Origin: Erythrobacter crassostreae
Lineage (GTDB): Bacteria; Pseudomonadota; Alphaproteobacteria; Sphingomonadales; Sphingomonadaceae
Length of the DNA stretch: 64,000 nucleotides
NCBI RefSeq assembly: GCF_019204045.1
Contig: NZ_JAGSPC010000001.1
Span: forward strand, 1,426,001 to 1,490,000
Direction: 5' to 3'
The position numbers and the translations under genes were made by a program. Each line of letters opens with the position of its first letter. Position 1 is the stretch's first letter. Shown here piece by piece: positions 1 through 8,473 of this stretch. Under the pieces are notes generated by a model, which worked only from the letters and a program-made list of their open reading frames with translations, was not told the DNA's origin and did no database searches.

Positions 1-614
1 AGATCGCGTTCGTGGCTGATGACTAGCAGTGTGGCGGGGTAGCTTTTGAGGAAGTTCTCGAGCCACAAGGTCGCTTCAAGATCGAGGTGGTTTGATGGCT
101 CATCAAGCAGCAAAATGTCAGGTTGCGAAAACAGCAGCGCGCCTAGCGCGACACGCATTTTCCAACCGCCTGAAAAACTGTCGAGCGGCTGGCGCTGCAT
201 TTCCTCATCAAAGCCGAGGCCGATCAGAATGCGCGCGGCACGCGACGGCGCGCTGTAGGCATCAATCGCCAGCAGCCGATCATGCACATCGCCAAGCCGG
301 TCCATGTCGGTGCAGGTTTCGGATTCTTCCAGCAGCGCGGCGCGCTCGGTATCCGCGGCCAATACAACTTCTTCGGGTGTCGTATCCCCGCTCGGCGCTT
401 CCTGCGCGATATAGCCGAGACGGAGCTTGGACGACTTCGTGATTGCGCCTTCATCCGGCTCGATCTCGCCGATCAGAGCCTTCATCAAAGTCGATTTGCC
501 TGCGCCATTGCGCCCGATCAGGCCAACCCGCGCACCATCAGGTATCGCAGCGCTGGCGTGTTCCAGGATCGAGCGGCCGCCAAGCCGGACAGTGATATCA
601 TCGATGGTCAGCAT
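1..614 (-). CDS. ABC-F family ATPase, partial (C-terminus off the left edge)
   Basis: Reading leftward from ATG at 614, about 204 residues are visible before the window ends. They begin with an ABC domain: Walker A GRNGAGKST near residues 36-44, a Q-loop region (GYIAQEA), the signature SFSGGWKMRVALG and Walker B ILLLDEPSNHLD. The D-E-P-S-N-H-L-D version and the lack of membrane segments point to the soluble ABC-F class (Uup/EttA/YheS-like), which usually carries two such domains and acts on ribosomes. The second domain is not visible, so the subgroup cannot be named. Confidence 0.9.
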   Translation of the reverse strand, partial: MLTIDDITVRLGGRSILEHASAAIPDGARVGLIGRNGAGKSTLMKALIGEIEPDEGAITKSSKLRLGYIAQEAPSGDTTPEEVVLAADTERAALLEESETCTDMDRLGDVHDRLLAIDAYSAPSRAARILIGLGFDEEMQRQPLDSFSGGWKMRVALGALLFSQPDILLLDEPSNHLDLEATLWLENFLKSYPATLLVISHERD

Positions 615-719
615 GGCGCGCCTCTAGCAAGTCATTGCGCGCTTCCCAACGAAATTGAACCTGCAACAAAAGGAATTCGCAAAGCTTGCATCCTTGCCAC
701 AGACGTTTAGCCAAGCGGC

Positions 720-980
720 ATGGATATGGAACATCTGCTGCAACGCTATTTTGGCACAACCGATCTGGGCGAGGTTCAGGTTGATGCCATCCCCGCCGCC
801 ACGGACCGGATGCTGGTTGATTTCGGGCTTGAGAAAGACAGCGGGAAGCGTTTTGCGCTGTGGAGTCTTCTGTTCATGATGGATGCCGCGCCTGATTTGG
901 ACGTCGCGTTTGAAGATGAAGAAGAGCGCGAGGCGGCGCGCAATTTCATGGATATGATCATCGCCGCCAGCCAAACGTAG
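720..980 (+). CDS. small conserved-looking acidic protein, unknown function
   Basis: 86 codons starting ATG, in the divergent space between the ABC-F gene and the glycosylase. The product is acidic and helical-looking (a run of Glu/Asp near residues 60-72), with no signal peptide or membrane segment. I recognise no domain. It is kept because its composition is protein-like and the opposite-strand frames look like shadows. It ends 5 bp before the convergent glycosylase gene. Confidence 0.6.
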   Translation: MDMEHLLQRYFGTTDLGEVQVDAIPAATDRMLVDFGLEKDSGKRFALWSLLFMMDAAPDLDVAFEDEEEREAARNFMDMIIAASQT

Positions 981-985
981 TCAGA

Positions 986-1603
986 TCAAAGCGCCGGTGC
1001 GTCGTAGTACCGCCATGAAAACAGCGCCATGGCGGCCCTGTGCGGGGACCACCGTTTGCCGATCTCGCGCAGTTCTTTTTCCTTTGGTCGTTCGTCCAAT
1101 TCGAGCAAACGTCGCACGCCTTCCTGAACCGCCAGATCGCCGGCAGGCCACATGTCCGCGCGCCCTTCGGCGAACATCAAGTATATCTCCGCCGACCAGC
1201 GGCCGATGCCTTTGATGCGGGTGAGTTCCTCGATCGCTTCTTCATCGCCCTCGGGTAGATCGTCGAAGTCGATCTCACCCGCGGCGACCAATTCACATAG
1301 CGAGCGTGCATAGCCCTGTTTTTGGCGCGAAAGGCCGCACGCACGCAGAGTGTCGAAATCACGTTCTAACACGCATGACGGCGTGAAATCCTCGCCCAGT
1401 TCTGCCGCGAGCTTGTTCCACATAGACGTGGCCGCCGCGACAGAGACTTGTTGACCCACGATAGTGCGCAGCAAAGTCTTGTAGCCCCGATCTCGCAAGC
1501 GCGGTTCGGGGTAACCGACACGCTGCAGTTCAGCGGCGAGCTTTGCATCCCGCGATGCCAGCTCATCAAGCCCGGCGCGAATTTGCTCTGCGGTGATGCC
1601 CAC
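986..1603 (-). CDS. DNA-3-methyladenine glycosylase II (AlkA-like, HhH-GPD family)
   Basis: 205 residues, the size of the short bacterial AlkA-like enzymes without the N-terminal domain of E. coli AlkA. The helix-hairpin-helix is IKGIGRWSAE at about 130-139, followed by the conserved catalytic Asp (Asp156 in PAGDLAVQEG). GQQVS near 50-54 matches the family. It should remove alkylated bases such as 3-methyladenine to start base excision repair. Start ATG at 1603. Monocistronic, convergent with the small gene at 720-980 and divergent from the ferredoxin gene. Confidence 0.88.
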   Translation of the reverse strand: MGITAEQIRAGLDELASRDAKLAAELQRVGYPEPRLRDRGYKTLLRTIVGQQVSVAAATSMWNKLAAELGEDFTPSCVLERDFDTLRACGLSRQKQGYARSLCELVAAGEIDFDDLPEGDEEAIEELTRIKGIGRWSAEIYLMFAEGRADMWPAGDLAVQEGVRRLLELDERPKEKELREIGKRWSPHRAAMALFSWRYYDAPAL

Positions 1604-1714
1604 TTGGTTGTTCCTTGGCTTGCGTTGAATTTCGGAACGTCCTAGCAGCCCGTCTGTTCATCCGATAGCGCGCGTTCTTGCGCTCAATGTCATTGTCAAA
1701 GAGGAAGTCTGTCC

Positions 1715-2032
1715 ATGCCAAAGCTCGTCGTCACCAACCGCGAAGGTGAAACAAGCGAAATCGATGTCGAAAATGGCCTAACCGTGATGGAAGCCATCCG
1801 CGACAATGGCTTTGACGAATTGCTCGCTCTATGCGGCGGCTGCTGCTCCTGCGCGACGTGCCACATTTACGTTGATGGCAGCGAGACAGCTGGCATGTCC
1901 GAAATGAGCGAAGACGAAGACGACCTGCTGGAATCTTCGGATCACCGCAAAGAAACATCGCGTCTCTCCTGTCAGGTTCCGCTCACGCCAGAGCTTGACG
2001 GACTTAAGGTAACTATCGCCCCTGAAGATTGA
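1715..2032 (+). CDS. 2Fe-2S ferredoxin (adrenodoxin/putidaredoxin type)
   Basis: 105 residues. Cluster ligands fit Cys40, Cys46, Cys49 and Cys86 (C-x5-C-x2-C, then a distant C), the vertebrate/putidaredoxin-type spacing. The acidic stretch SEMSEDEDDLLE lies where partner-binding residues of adrenodoxins lie. Extra Cys43 and Cys44 sit inside the first loop. It probably carries electrons to a P450, an Fe-S assembly or another oxygenase system; no partner is adjacent, so the partner is unknown. It sits 42 bp upstream of cysK in the same direction and may share its transcript. Confidence 0.9.
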   Translation: MPKLVVTNREGETSEIDVENGLTVMEAIRDNGFDELLALCGGCCSCATCHIYVDGSETAGMSEMSEDEDDLLESSDHRKETSRLSCQVPLTPELDGLKVTIAPED

Positions 2033-2074
2033 TGTTGTTTGCCGGACCGGGGTTCGCACCCTAAATCCGCGCTC

Positions 2075-3097
2075 ATGAACATTACTCAACCTATCGGCGA
2101 AACGCTCGCCTTGATCGGAAATACTCCGCTCGTACGCCTAACCGGCCCCAGTGAGGCAGCAGGCTGTGACATCTGGGGTAAGTGCGAATTCGCCAATCCC
2201 GGTTCTTCGGTAAAGGACCGGGCGGCGCTTTATATGATCCGCGATGCAGAGGCGCGCGGGGAGTTAAAGCCGGGCGGCACTGTGATCGAAGGGACGGCTG
2301 GCAACACCGGTATCGGCATCGCGCTGGTCGCGAATGCGCTCGGTTACAAGACGATCATCGTCATGCCGGACAACCAATCGAAAGAGAAAATGGACACGCT
2401 GCGCGCACTCGGCGCGAAGCTCGTTCTGGTTCCGCCGACCAAATATGCCGACCCATGCCATTTTCAGCATGTATCGCGCCGCATGGCAGAGGAAACCGAG
2501 GGCGCGATCTGGGCGGGTCAGTTCGACAACACTGCCAATCGCAAGGCTCATATCGAAGGCACCACCGAAGAGCTGTGGGAGCAAACCGGCGGCAAGATCG
2601 ACGGCTTCACCTGTGCAGCGGGCACTGGCGGAACGATTGCCGGCGTCGGAATGGGATTGAAGGAAAAAAACGCGAATATTCGCATTGCTTTGACCGACCC
2701 GCACGGCGCCGCACTCTACAACTATTACGCACACGGTGAGCTTAAAGGCGAAGGTTCTTCTGTCGCCGAAGGGATTGGGCAAGGACGGATCACCGCCAAC
2801 CTCGAAGGGGCACCGATCGATACCCAGTTCCGCATTTCTGACGAAGAAGGAATGATCTGGGTCGAGCGGCTGCTACGTGAAGAAGGGCTTTGTCTCGGCC
2901 TCTCATCAGGGATCAATGTCGCCGGAGCCATCGAACTCGGCAAGCAATTGGTCTCCGAAGGGCGAGACAATCCGCAGGTCGCGACAATCCTCTGTGATAC
3001 CGGCTTCCGCTATCTCTCGACGCTGTACAACGCTGAATGGTTGGGAGCGAAAGGTCTGCCGGTGTTTGACTGGCTGGCGCATGAGGGCGACGCCTGA
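2075..3097 (+). CDS. cysK: cysteine synthase A (O-acetylserine sulfhydrylase)
   Basis: 340 residues. PLP lysine in SSVKDRA (about Lys47), substrate loop EGTAGNTGIG, and the glycine-rich phosphate loop TGGTIAGVG. The enzyme makes cysteine from O-acetylserine and sulfide. I chose ATG 2075 because the reading frame upstream opens only at a TTG (2039) and gives 12 residues unlike the family; MNITQPIGETLALIGNTPLV aligns with normal N-termini. The asparagine-loop version and the insert around 125-145 also resemble the slightly longer cysteine synthases of alphaproteobacteria. Sulfide would come from the CysH/CysI route encoded further along this window. Confidence 0.93.
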   Translation: MNITQPIGETLALIGNTPLVRLTGPSEAAGCDIWGKCEFANPGSSVKDRAALYMIRDAEARGELKPGGTVIEGTAGNTGIGIALVANALGYKTIIVMPDNQSKEKMDTLRALGAKLVLVPPTKYADPCHFQHVSRRMAEETEGAIWAGQFDNTANRKAHIEGTTEELWEQTGGKIDGFTCAAGTGGTIAGVGMGLKEKNANIRIALTDPHGAALYNYYAHGELKGEGSSVAEGIGQGRITANLEGAPIDTQFRISDEEGMIWVERLLREEGLCLGLSSGINVAGAIELGKQLVSEGRDNPQVATILCDTGFRYLSTLYNAEWLGAKGLPVFDWLAHEGDA

Positions 3098-3109
3098 TAC
3101 TCTGGCGCA

Positions 3110-3490
3110 ATGGCAGAGAAACAACTCTTCAGCCGATTGATCGGTGAAAAGGCAGACGGCGAAAGCGCGCCGCTTGGCGGCAACCGAGAGGAAGCGGCAC
3201 AGCGCCTTCAGGTCGGACTTTTCGGAATTGGTGCTATGGTGTTGCTGGTCGGGCTTGCGAGCGTGATCGGCAATCAAGCTCAGTTGAGCGAGGAAAATGC
3301 GGTGCCAGAGGCTGCTCCCACAACAGAGCCGACCGATGCTCCGCCGCAGCGCGACCCGCTGGCCGATGCTGGCGTCGTCCCGGATATTCTGGCTGAACCA
3401 AGCCCAACGCCAACTGGTGAAGAACCAATCCTGCCCGAACAGGGCGGTAGCAATGCTGCCGGGCCGCCTGATGATACGCCTGCTCAATAG
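3110..3490 (+). CDS. single-pass membrane protein with Pro/Glu-rich tail, unknown
   Basis: 126 residues: a cytoplasmic N-terminus, one transmembrane segment at about 42-60 (LFGIGAMVLLVGLASVI) and a low-complexity Pro/Glu/Thr tail. No known domain recognised. It begins 12 bp after cysK, and its last 20 bases overlap the start of the next lipoprotein gene, so the two are probably translated together and may work together in the envelope. Confidence 0.7.
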   Translation: MAEKQLFSRLIGEKADGESAPLGGNREEAAQRLQVGLFGIGAMVLLVGLASVIGNQAQLSEENAVPEAAPTTEPTDAPPQRDPLADAGVVPDILAEPSPTPTGEEPILPEQGGSNAAGPPDDTPAQ

Positions 3491-4241
3491 GATTGCGCTG
3501 GCGGGATTTACGATTGCCGCCGCTTCGTCCTGCACATCGGAGCCTAAGGTCTCCGCCCCAGAACCGGCCTGTTTCAGCGGCGAAACGCCGCCAGATTTGG
3601 CCTTAATGACCAGCTTGCCGATCTACTGGCCTGCCAATTTCTTTTTTGATGGGCTGGACGGTGAGATTGCGGAGCCCCCCTGGCAGCGGCTCATTATCGA
3701 GGAATGCCATACCCTGATCCCCCTCGACACACTTTCCAAGGATTCAGCTGGAACCGATCCTCTCCTTGGGCATGAACGGCTCGCCGTGATCCAACCGCGC
3801 GGGCTTTCACCTGCAGATAATGTGGCGCTCGATGAATGGGTGCGCGGGGGCGGGCAATTGCTGCTTGTGCTCGACCCAATGTTGGTGGGGGAATACGATT
3901 CTCCGCTAGGCGATCCTGCAAGACCGGTTGAAGCAGCGCTTATTCCACCAGTCGTCGCGCGCTGGGGTCTACAAGTCAGCTTCGATGAGAATCAAAGCCC
4001 TGATCTTCAAACGGAGATCATTGGCGAGGGGCTGGTTCCATTGATGCAAACAGGCACAATTTCTCGGGTGGACCCCTCTGATGAGACTTGCGGAGTTATC
4101 GCAAACGGCGCTGCGGCCAGTTGCCAGATCGGTGAGGGCCGGGTGACGCTTCTCGCCGACGCGACGGTCTTTGAAGCTGATGTGGAAGCGAGAGAAAACG
4201 GGTATCACCCATTGCTCAATCTGTTGAAATACAGCTTTTAA
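3471..4241 (+). CDS. putative lipoprotein, unknown function
   Basis: 256 residues from ATG 3471. This start gives a positively charged, hydrophobic signal (MIRLLNRIALAGFTIAAASSC) with a possible lipobox ending at Cys21; the longer frame from 3297 has an arginine-rich, non-protein-like extension and is rejected. A middle stretch (LDEWVRGGGQLLLVLDP) resembles the glutamine-amidotransferase-like folds of gliding-motility/DUF4350-type auxiliary proteins, but that is a weak resemblance. It overlaps the preceding gene by 20 bp in another frame. Confidence 0.72.
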   Translation: MIRLLNRIALAGFTIAAASSCTSEPKVSAPEPACFSGETPPDLALMTSLPIYWPANFFFDGLDGEIAEPPWQRLIIEECHTLIPLDTLSKDSAGTDPLLGHERLAVIQPRGLSPADNVALDEWVRGGGQLLLVLDPMLVGEYDSPLGDPARPVEAALIPPVVARWGLQVSFDENQSPDLQTEIIGEGLVPLMQTGTISRVDPSDETCGVIANGAAASCQIGEGRVTLLADATVFEADVEARENGYHPLLNLLKYSF

Positions 4242-4660
4242 AACTACTGATCGGGAAAATTGCGGGAAAACGTCTGACGCGCGGTCTTATGGTAAAGGAC
4301 TCGCGCGGGAACTCTGTGGAATTGGCCTGTTTTCAGCGGTTTCTTAAGGGAAATTGCGGGAATTTCCGTACTTCTTCGAGCTTAATGAAAATGTTACAAG
4401 TCTAAAAATTACATATAAAACAGTAAGTTCCCGACTAATCCCTAGATTTCCCGTAAAAAGCCCTTTCCTCGACACTGCGTTAACGATAATACCGTCTTCC
4501 ATCAAACATAGCTGTTTGCCTCGCGTCACCTGTTTCGGTCGGCGCGCTGCTCCCGCTCGCGCGGTGGCGGCGACGGAAAAGTCATGGCTAAGCGCGTGTT
4601 TGAGATGAAGGCTGGTCGAGAGGGTTTTGGCCAGTCAGGGATTTTAGGGGAGCGCCGCAA
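4242..4660 (+). promoter_or_regulatory. dcw control region with phased GGGA repeats (candidate MraZ operators)
   Basis: No convincing gene lies in these 419 bp. On the plus strand GGGAA-type repeats occur at 4253 and 4264 (11 bp apart), singly at 4307, and at 4348 and 4358 (10 bp apart). On the minus strand a run of four appears as CCC at 4430, 4440, 4450 and 4461, again one helical turn apart. MraZ, encoded just downstream, is known in E. coli to bind TGGG-type direct repeats with 5-bp spacers (10-bp period) and repress its own operon. An AT-rich stretch at 4381-4425 could hold the promoter. Ribosome-binding sequence AGGGGAG lies 8 bp before the GTG start of mraZ. Confidence 0.6.
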
Positions 4661-5173
4661 GTGTCTGCGTTTGAGGGATATAATGGCCAAGCTTTTTCGC
4701 CTTCCGGCGATAAAGGCCGCTTTGTCCTGCCTCCCGCATTCCGCAAAGCGGTGAAGGAAAGCGGCGAGGGTGCGAAAACGCTCTGCCTTGCCGTGCATGA
4801 TCGGTTTGACTGCCTGATCGGGTTCGGTCTCTCTCGTATCCCTGAGCTCCATGCAAAACTCGACAAAGAAGAAGAGCGCGCGATCCAGATGAAGGATTTC
4901 GATTGGGGCCGCGATGTCCGCGCCCAGCAGCTTTTTGGATTTGAGCAGCTTCCGTTCGACGATAGCGGGCGTTTTGTTATGCCCGATCACCTGCGTGATC
5001 TCGGCAATGTCGGCGATGGCCTCTATTTCCACGGCGCTGGCGATTTCTTCTTTATCTGGAATCCGGAAGAGCTGGCGCGGATGGACCGCTCCTTCCGCGG
5101 CGCTCAGGTTACATGCAAAAAGTTGATGGCCGAGGCGGAAGCTAAAGCCAAAGCGAAGGGCGGTAAGAAATGA
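4661..5173 (+). CDS. mraZ: transcriptional regulator MraZ
   Basis: 170 residues with two SpoVT/AbrB-like MraZ repeats: the first around [13 protein letters not shown], the second around [13 protein letters not shown]. These swapped-hairpin domains form a ring that binds phased DNA repeats and controls the dcw operon. The start is GTG 4661, supported by AGGGGAG upstream and by the first repeat starting soon after. A Lys/Ala-rich tail (about 155-170) extends beyond the usual 150 residues. Overlaps rsmH by the ATGA tetranucleotide, so the two are translationally coupled. Confidence 0.93.
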   Translation: MSAFEGYNGQAFSPSGDKGRFVLPPAFRKAVKESGEGAKTLCLAVHDRFDCLIGFGLSRIPELHAKLDKEEERAIQMKDFDWGRDVRAQQLFGFEQLPFDDSGRFVMPDHLRDLGNVGDGLYFHGAGDFFFIWNPEELARMDRSFRGAQVTCKKLMAEAEAKAKAKGGKK

Positions 5174-6108
5174 CCGCTCCCCATATTCCTGTGCTCCTCG
5201 AAGAAGTGATTGCAGCGATCAAACCGCGTGATGGACTGTCAGTCGTCGACGCGACCTTTGGTGCAGGTGGTTATTCCGCTGCATTGCTGGACGATGGCGC
5301 GCGCGTTTTCGCGTTTGATCGCGATCCGAATGCTATCCGTAATGGTGCTGCCATGGTCGCCAAATATGATGGTCGGCTTTCGCTGCACCAAGAGCGCTTT
5401 GCTGAAATGCGCGCCGAGCTTTCGCGCATTGGCGTTGAGCAGGTTGATGCGGTCGTGATGGATATCGGCGTGTCTTCGATGCAGCTTGATCAGGGAGAGC
5501 GCGGCTTTGCATTTTCGACTGATGGCCCGCTCGATATGCGCATGAGTCAGTCAGGTGAAAGTGCCGCTGAATTTCTCAACACCGCAGATGAAGCAGCGAT
5601 TGCAGATGTGCTGTATGAATACGGGGAAGAGCGTCAATCACGCCGCGTCGCCCGCGCGATTGTTGCTGCGCGCCCGCTTGAGACAACGGGCGAGCTTGCC
5701 CGCGTTGTTCGCCGCGCGCTCGGACACAAGCCGCATGACAAAAAAGACCCGGCAACTCGCACATTTCAGGCCGTCCGCATCCATGTGAATGACGAACTTG
5801 GCGAACTTCGCGCCGGACTCGTTGCTGCGGAAGCCATGCTGAAAGAGGGCGGCGTTCTTGCAGTGGTTAGCTTTCACAGCCTCGAAGATCGCATCGTGAA
5901 GCGCTTCTTTAAAGAGGCATCAGGAGCAGGGCGGGCCGTTTCGCGTCACCTGCCTGGTGAAATTGCGGGGCCGGACCCGGTTTTCGCAAAAGTTTCCAAG
6001 GCGATCCGGCCATCTGAGGCCGAAGTTGAGCGCAATCCGCGCTCACGCTCATCAACACTGCGCCATGCGATCCGCACGGCTGCACCAGCACGGGAGGCTG
6101 CATTATGA
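5170..6108 (+). CDS. rsmH: 16S rRNA (cytosine-1402-N4)-methyltransferase RsmH
   Basis: 312 residues. SAM-binding motif [11 protein letters not shown] near residues 24-34, the conserved [10 protein letters not shown]-terminus, and [16 protein letters not shown] near 235-250. It methylates N4 of C1402 in the ribosomal P site. Starts inside the mraZ stop (ATGA) and its own stop overlaps ftsL in the same way, the normal dcw arrangement. Confidence 0.96.
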   Translation: MTAPHIPVLLEEVIAAIKPRDGLSVVDATFGAGGYSAALLDDGARVFAFDRDPNAIRNGAAMVAKYDGRLSLHQERFAEMRAELSRIGVEQVDAVVMDIGVSSMQLDQGERGFAFSTDGPLDMRMSQSGESAAEFLNTADEAAIADVLYEYGEERQSRRVARAIVAARPLETTGELARVVRRALGHKPHDKKDPATRTFQAVRIHVNDELGELRAGLVAAEAMLKEGGVLAVVSFHSLEDRIVKRFFKEASGAGRAVSRHLPGEIAGPDPVFAKVSKAIRPSEAEVERNPRSRSSTLRHAIRTAAPAREAAL

Positions 6109-6680
6109 TCGTAACAAATTCACAATTGCGTTCGCTCGGTTGGGCGGCATTGCTTGCGATTTGTGTTGGCATGTTTGTGGTGCTCAGCCTCCGCGTGCAC
6201 GCGGTGCATAGCGAAGTGCAGCTCGCCGAGCGGAAGATCGTATCGCTCAAGCGTGAGACGAAGCTGCTTGAGACAGAGTTTCAAACACGCGCCAACCAGC
6301 GCCAAATGGCGAGCTGGAACAGAGTCGATTTTGGTTTCAAAGCGCCGCGCGCAGATCAATATTTTGATAGCGAGCGTCAATTGGCCAGTCTTGGCCAGCC
6401 GCGTAGCCCGGGCGCACCAAGTCCGATCCGCGTTGCTCGTGCTGATACCGGAACATCGTCTAGCGCACCGTCAGAAGAGCGCGAGATGGTTTCGCCATTG
6501 AGCGGCGAAGCGATCACGCTGGCGTCCGCTGCTGTTGAGGCAGATGGTGGTGCTGTATTTGCCGATGCCTTTGGTGACTTCTTGATCGAGGCCTCTCCGA
6601 TCCGCGCTGCTAACGCGCAGACGGTGACTGGCGAAGCTGCGGCCGGATTTGCGCAAGAAATGGCCGGGGGCGGCGAATGA
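6105..6680 (+). CDS. ftsL: cell division protein FtsL-like, with long C-terminal extension
   Basis: 191 residues: short cytoplasmic N-terminus, one transmembrane helix (about 10-30) and a coiled-coil-like periplasmic stretch (about 34-66), as in FtsL, which joins FtsQ and FtsB in the divisome. Typical FtsL is 100-130 residues; here about 80-100 extra residues rich in Ala/Ser/Pro/Glu follow. Identification rests on topology and on its position between rsmH and ftsI, since FtsL sequences diverge strongly. ATGA overlaps on both sides. Confidence 0.82.
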   Translation: MIVTNSQLRSLGWAALLAICVGMFVVLSLRVHAVHSEVQLAERKIVSLKRETKLLETEFQTRANQRQMASWNRVDFGFKAPRADQYFDSERQLASLGQPRSPGAPSPIRVARADTGTSSSAPSEEREMVSPLSGEAITLASAAVEADGGAVFADAFGDFLIEASPIRAANAQTVTGEAAAGFAQEMAGGGE

Positions 6681-8473
6681 ATGCGTTTAGCCCTCAACTG
6701 GGGCTGGACTTTGGCTCAAACGCGTTCCTTGAACCCGAATTAAAGCCTGCTGGCGAAGGCGCCGCCACTGGACCGGCCATCCCCGCTGGCCGCGTTCAAT
6801 TGGTGCAATTGCGGTTCCAGTCAGTTCTGACAGCGCGTATGCGTGTCTTGCTGATCGCTGCGGTTTTTGCGATTGTCGCCTTTGTTGCAATCATTCGGAT
6901 TGTTTGGTTGGGCTTTGCAGGTCATGCGCCAAGTCAGTCGAGCCTTGCCGATCAATTGCTGCCACCGCGCGGAGAGATTACTGATCGCAATGGCGCTCCA
7001 TTGGCCCGTGCCTTCCCTGCTTACGCGCTTTGGTATGATCCCGATGCTATGGGTGACGGCGGTGCGCCACTCGTTGCAGCGCCGAACGAGGTTGCGGCGC
7101 AGCTCAAGAGCATTTTTCCGGATATGGACGAGGCCAAGACTGCCGAACGTCTCGCAACGGGCCGTGCGGGTTACCTGCGCCGCCGCGTGCTTCCCGAAGA
7201 TGCGAACCAAGTATTCGACCTTGGTGAAATCGCTCTGCAATTCCCGCAGGAAACCGATCGTCACTATCCTCAAGGGAGGTTGGGCGCGCATATCTTGGGC
7301 TATGTTGTAGAGCAGCAAGGCGGGCAGCTTGGCATGGAGCAGGTGCTAGAAAAGCGCCTTTCAGACCCTGATCTTCGCGGTGAACCGGTTCCATTGTCGA
7401 TTGACGTGCGGGTTCAGGGCGCTCTCGAAGACGAACTCAATCGCGGCATGCTGGCGACCAATGCGATTGGCGCTGCGGGCGTTGTGTTGGATGTGGATAC
7501 TGGCGAAGTATTGGCGTTAGCCTCTCTGCCGGAATTTGACCCCAATATCGTCGGCGCCGATGGCGCGCCCAACGTGTTTAACCGCGCGACAAACGGCGTT
7601 TACGAGCTTGGCTCAACGTTTAAACCGCTTACGGTCGCCGCGGCGATTGATGCCGGGGTGGTTCGCAACCTGTCGAAGGCTTGGAACGCAAGGCCGGTCG
7701 AAGTTGGCACACGCACCATTCAGGATTTGAAGCCCAAGGGCAGCACGTTGAATGTGCCTCAGGCGCTTGTCTATTCATCGAACACAGTGACCGCGCGGAT
7801 CGCGGACGAAATGGGCTCCGACCGCCTTCAGCAAATGCTGGTTGATCTGCGGATGGATAAACGCCCCTTCATTGAGCTGCCTGCCAAGGGCAAACCGCTA
7901 TGGCCCCAAGACCCTAGCAATCGCCACACCAATATGGTGATCGGCTATGGTCACTCGCTGGCTGTAACACCGCTGCATCTCGCCAACGCCTATGCTGCGA
8001 TGGTGAATGGCGGCATCTGGCGCCCATCGACACTGCATAAGCTCGCACCGGAAGATGTGCCGCGCGGCAAACGTGTTTTTAAGGCGTCCACTTCGGCCCG
8101 TATGCGTCAAATGCTGCGGATGATTTCTATCTACGGGACAGGGCGCAGTGCAAATGCGCCGGGTTTCCGTGTCGGCGGTAAAACCGGCTCGGCGGAAAAA
8201 CCGAATGCGCGCGGCGGATACAGCGAGCGTAAGATCATCTCGACCTTCGCAGCCGCATTCCCGATGGATCGCCCACGCTATGTCATCGTAACGATGATTG
8301 ATGAGCCGCGTGGAACTCGCGCAAGCTCTTTCCAGCGGACTGCAGCGTTTAACGCGGCTCCTGTCGTTGGGCGGCTTGTCCCCCGCATCGGGCCGATGCT
8401 CGGCGTGCGTCCGGATGCTAACCGCGATGTCGACATTTCCGATCTGCGTTATCTGGTCGAGGGTCGCAAATGA
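6677..8473 (+). CDS. ftsI: septal peptidoglycan transpeptidase FtsI (PBP3)
   Basis: 598 residues. One transmembrane helix at about 53-78, a PBP dimerisation domain starting RGEITDRNG, then the transpeptidase domain with active-site S-x-x-K in GSTFKP (Ser about 313), SSN at about 365 and KTGS at about 499. It cross-links septal peptidoglycan with FtsW. The first 50 residues are a proline/glycine-containing cytoplasmic tail. Coupled by ATGA to ftsL and murE. Confidence 0.95.
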   Translation: MNAFSPQLGLDFGSNAFLEPELKPAGEGAATGPAIPAGRVQLVQLRFQSVLTARMRVLLIAAVFAIVAFVAIIRIVWLGFAGHAPSQSSLADQLLPPRGEITDRNGAPLARAFPAYALWYDPDAMGDGGAPLVAAPNEVAAQLKSIFPDMDEAKTAERLATGRAGYLRRRVLPEDANQVFDLGEIALQFPQETDRHYPQGRLGAHILGYVVEQQGGQLGMEQVLEKRLSDPDLRGEPVPLSIDVRVQGALEDELNRGMLATNAIGAAGVVLDVDTGEVLALASLPEFDPNIVGADGAPNVFNRATNGVYELGSTFKPLTVAAAIDAGVVRNLSKAWNARPVEVGTRTIQDLKPKGSTLNVPQALVYSSNTVTARIADEMGSDRLQQMLVDLRMDKRPFIELPAKGKPLWPQDPSNRHTNMVIGYGHSLAVTPLHLANAYAAMVNGGIWRPSTLHKLAPEDVPRGKRVFKASTSARMRQMLRMISIYGTGRSANAPGFRVGGKTGSAEKPNARGGYSERKIISTFAAAFPMDRPRYVIVTMIDEPRGTRASSFQRTAAFNAAPVVGRLVPRIGPMLGVRPDANRDVDISDLRYLVEGRK

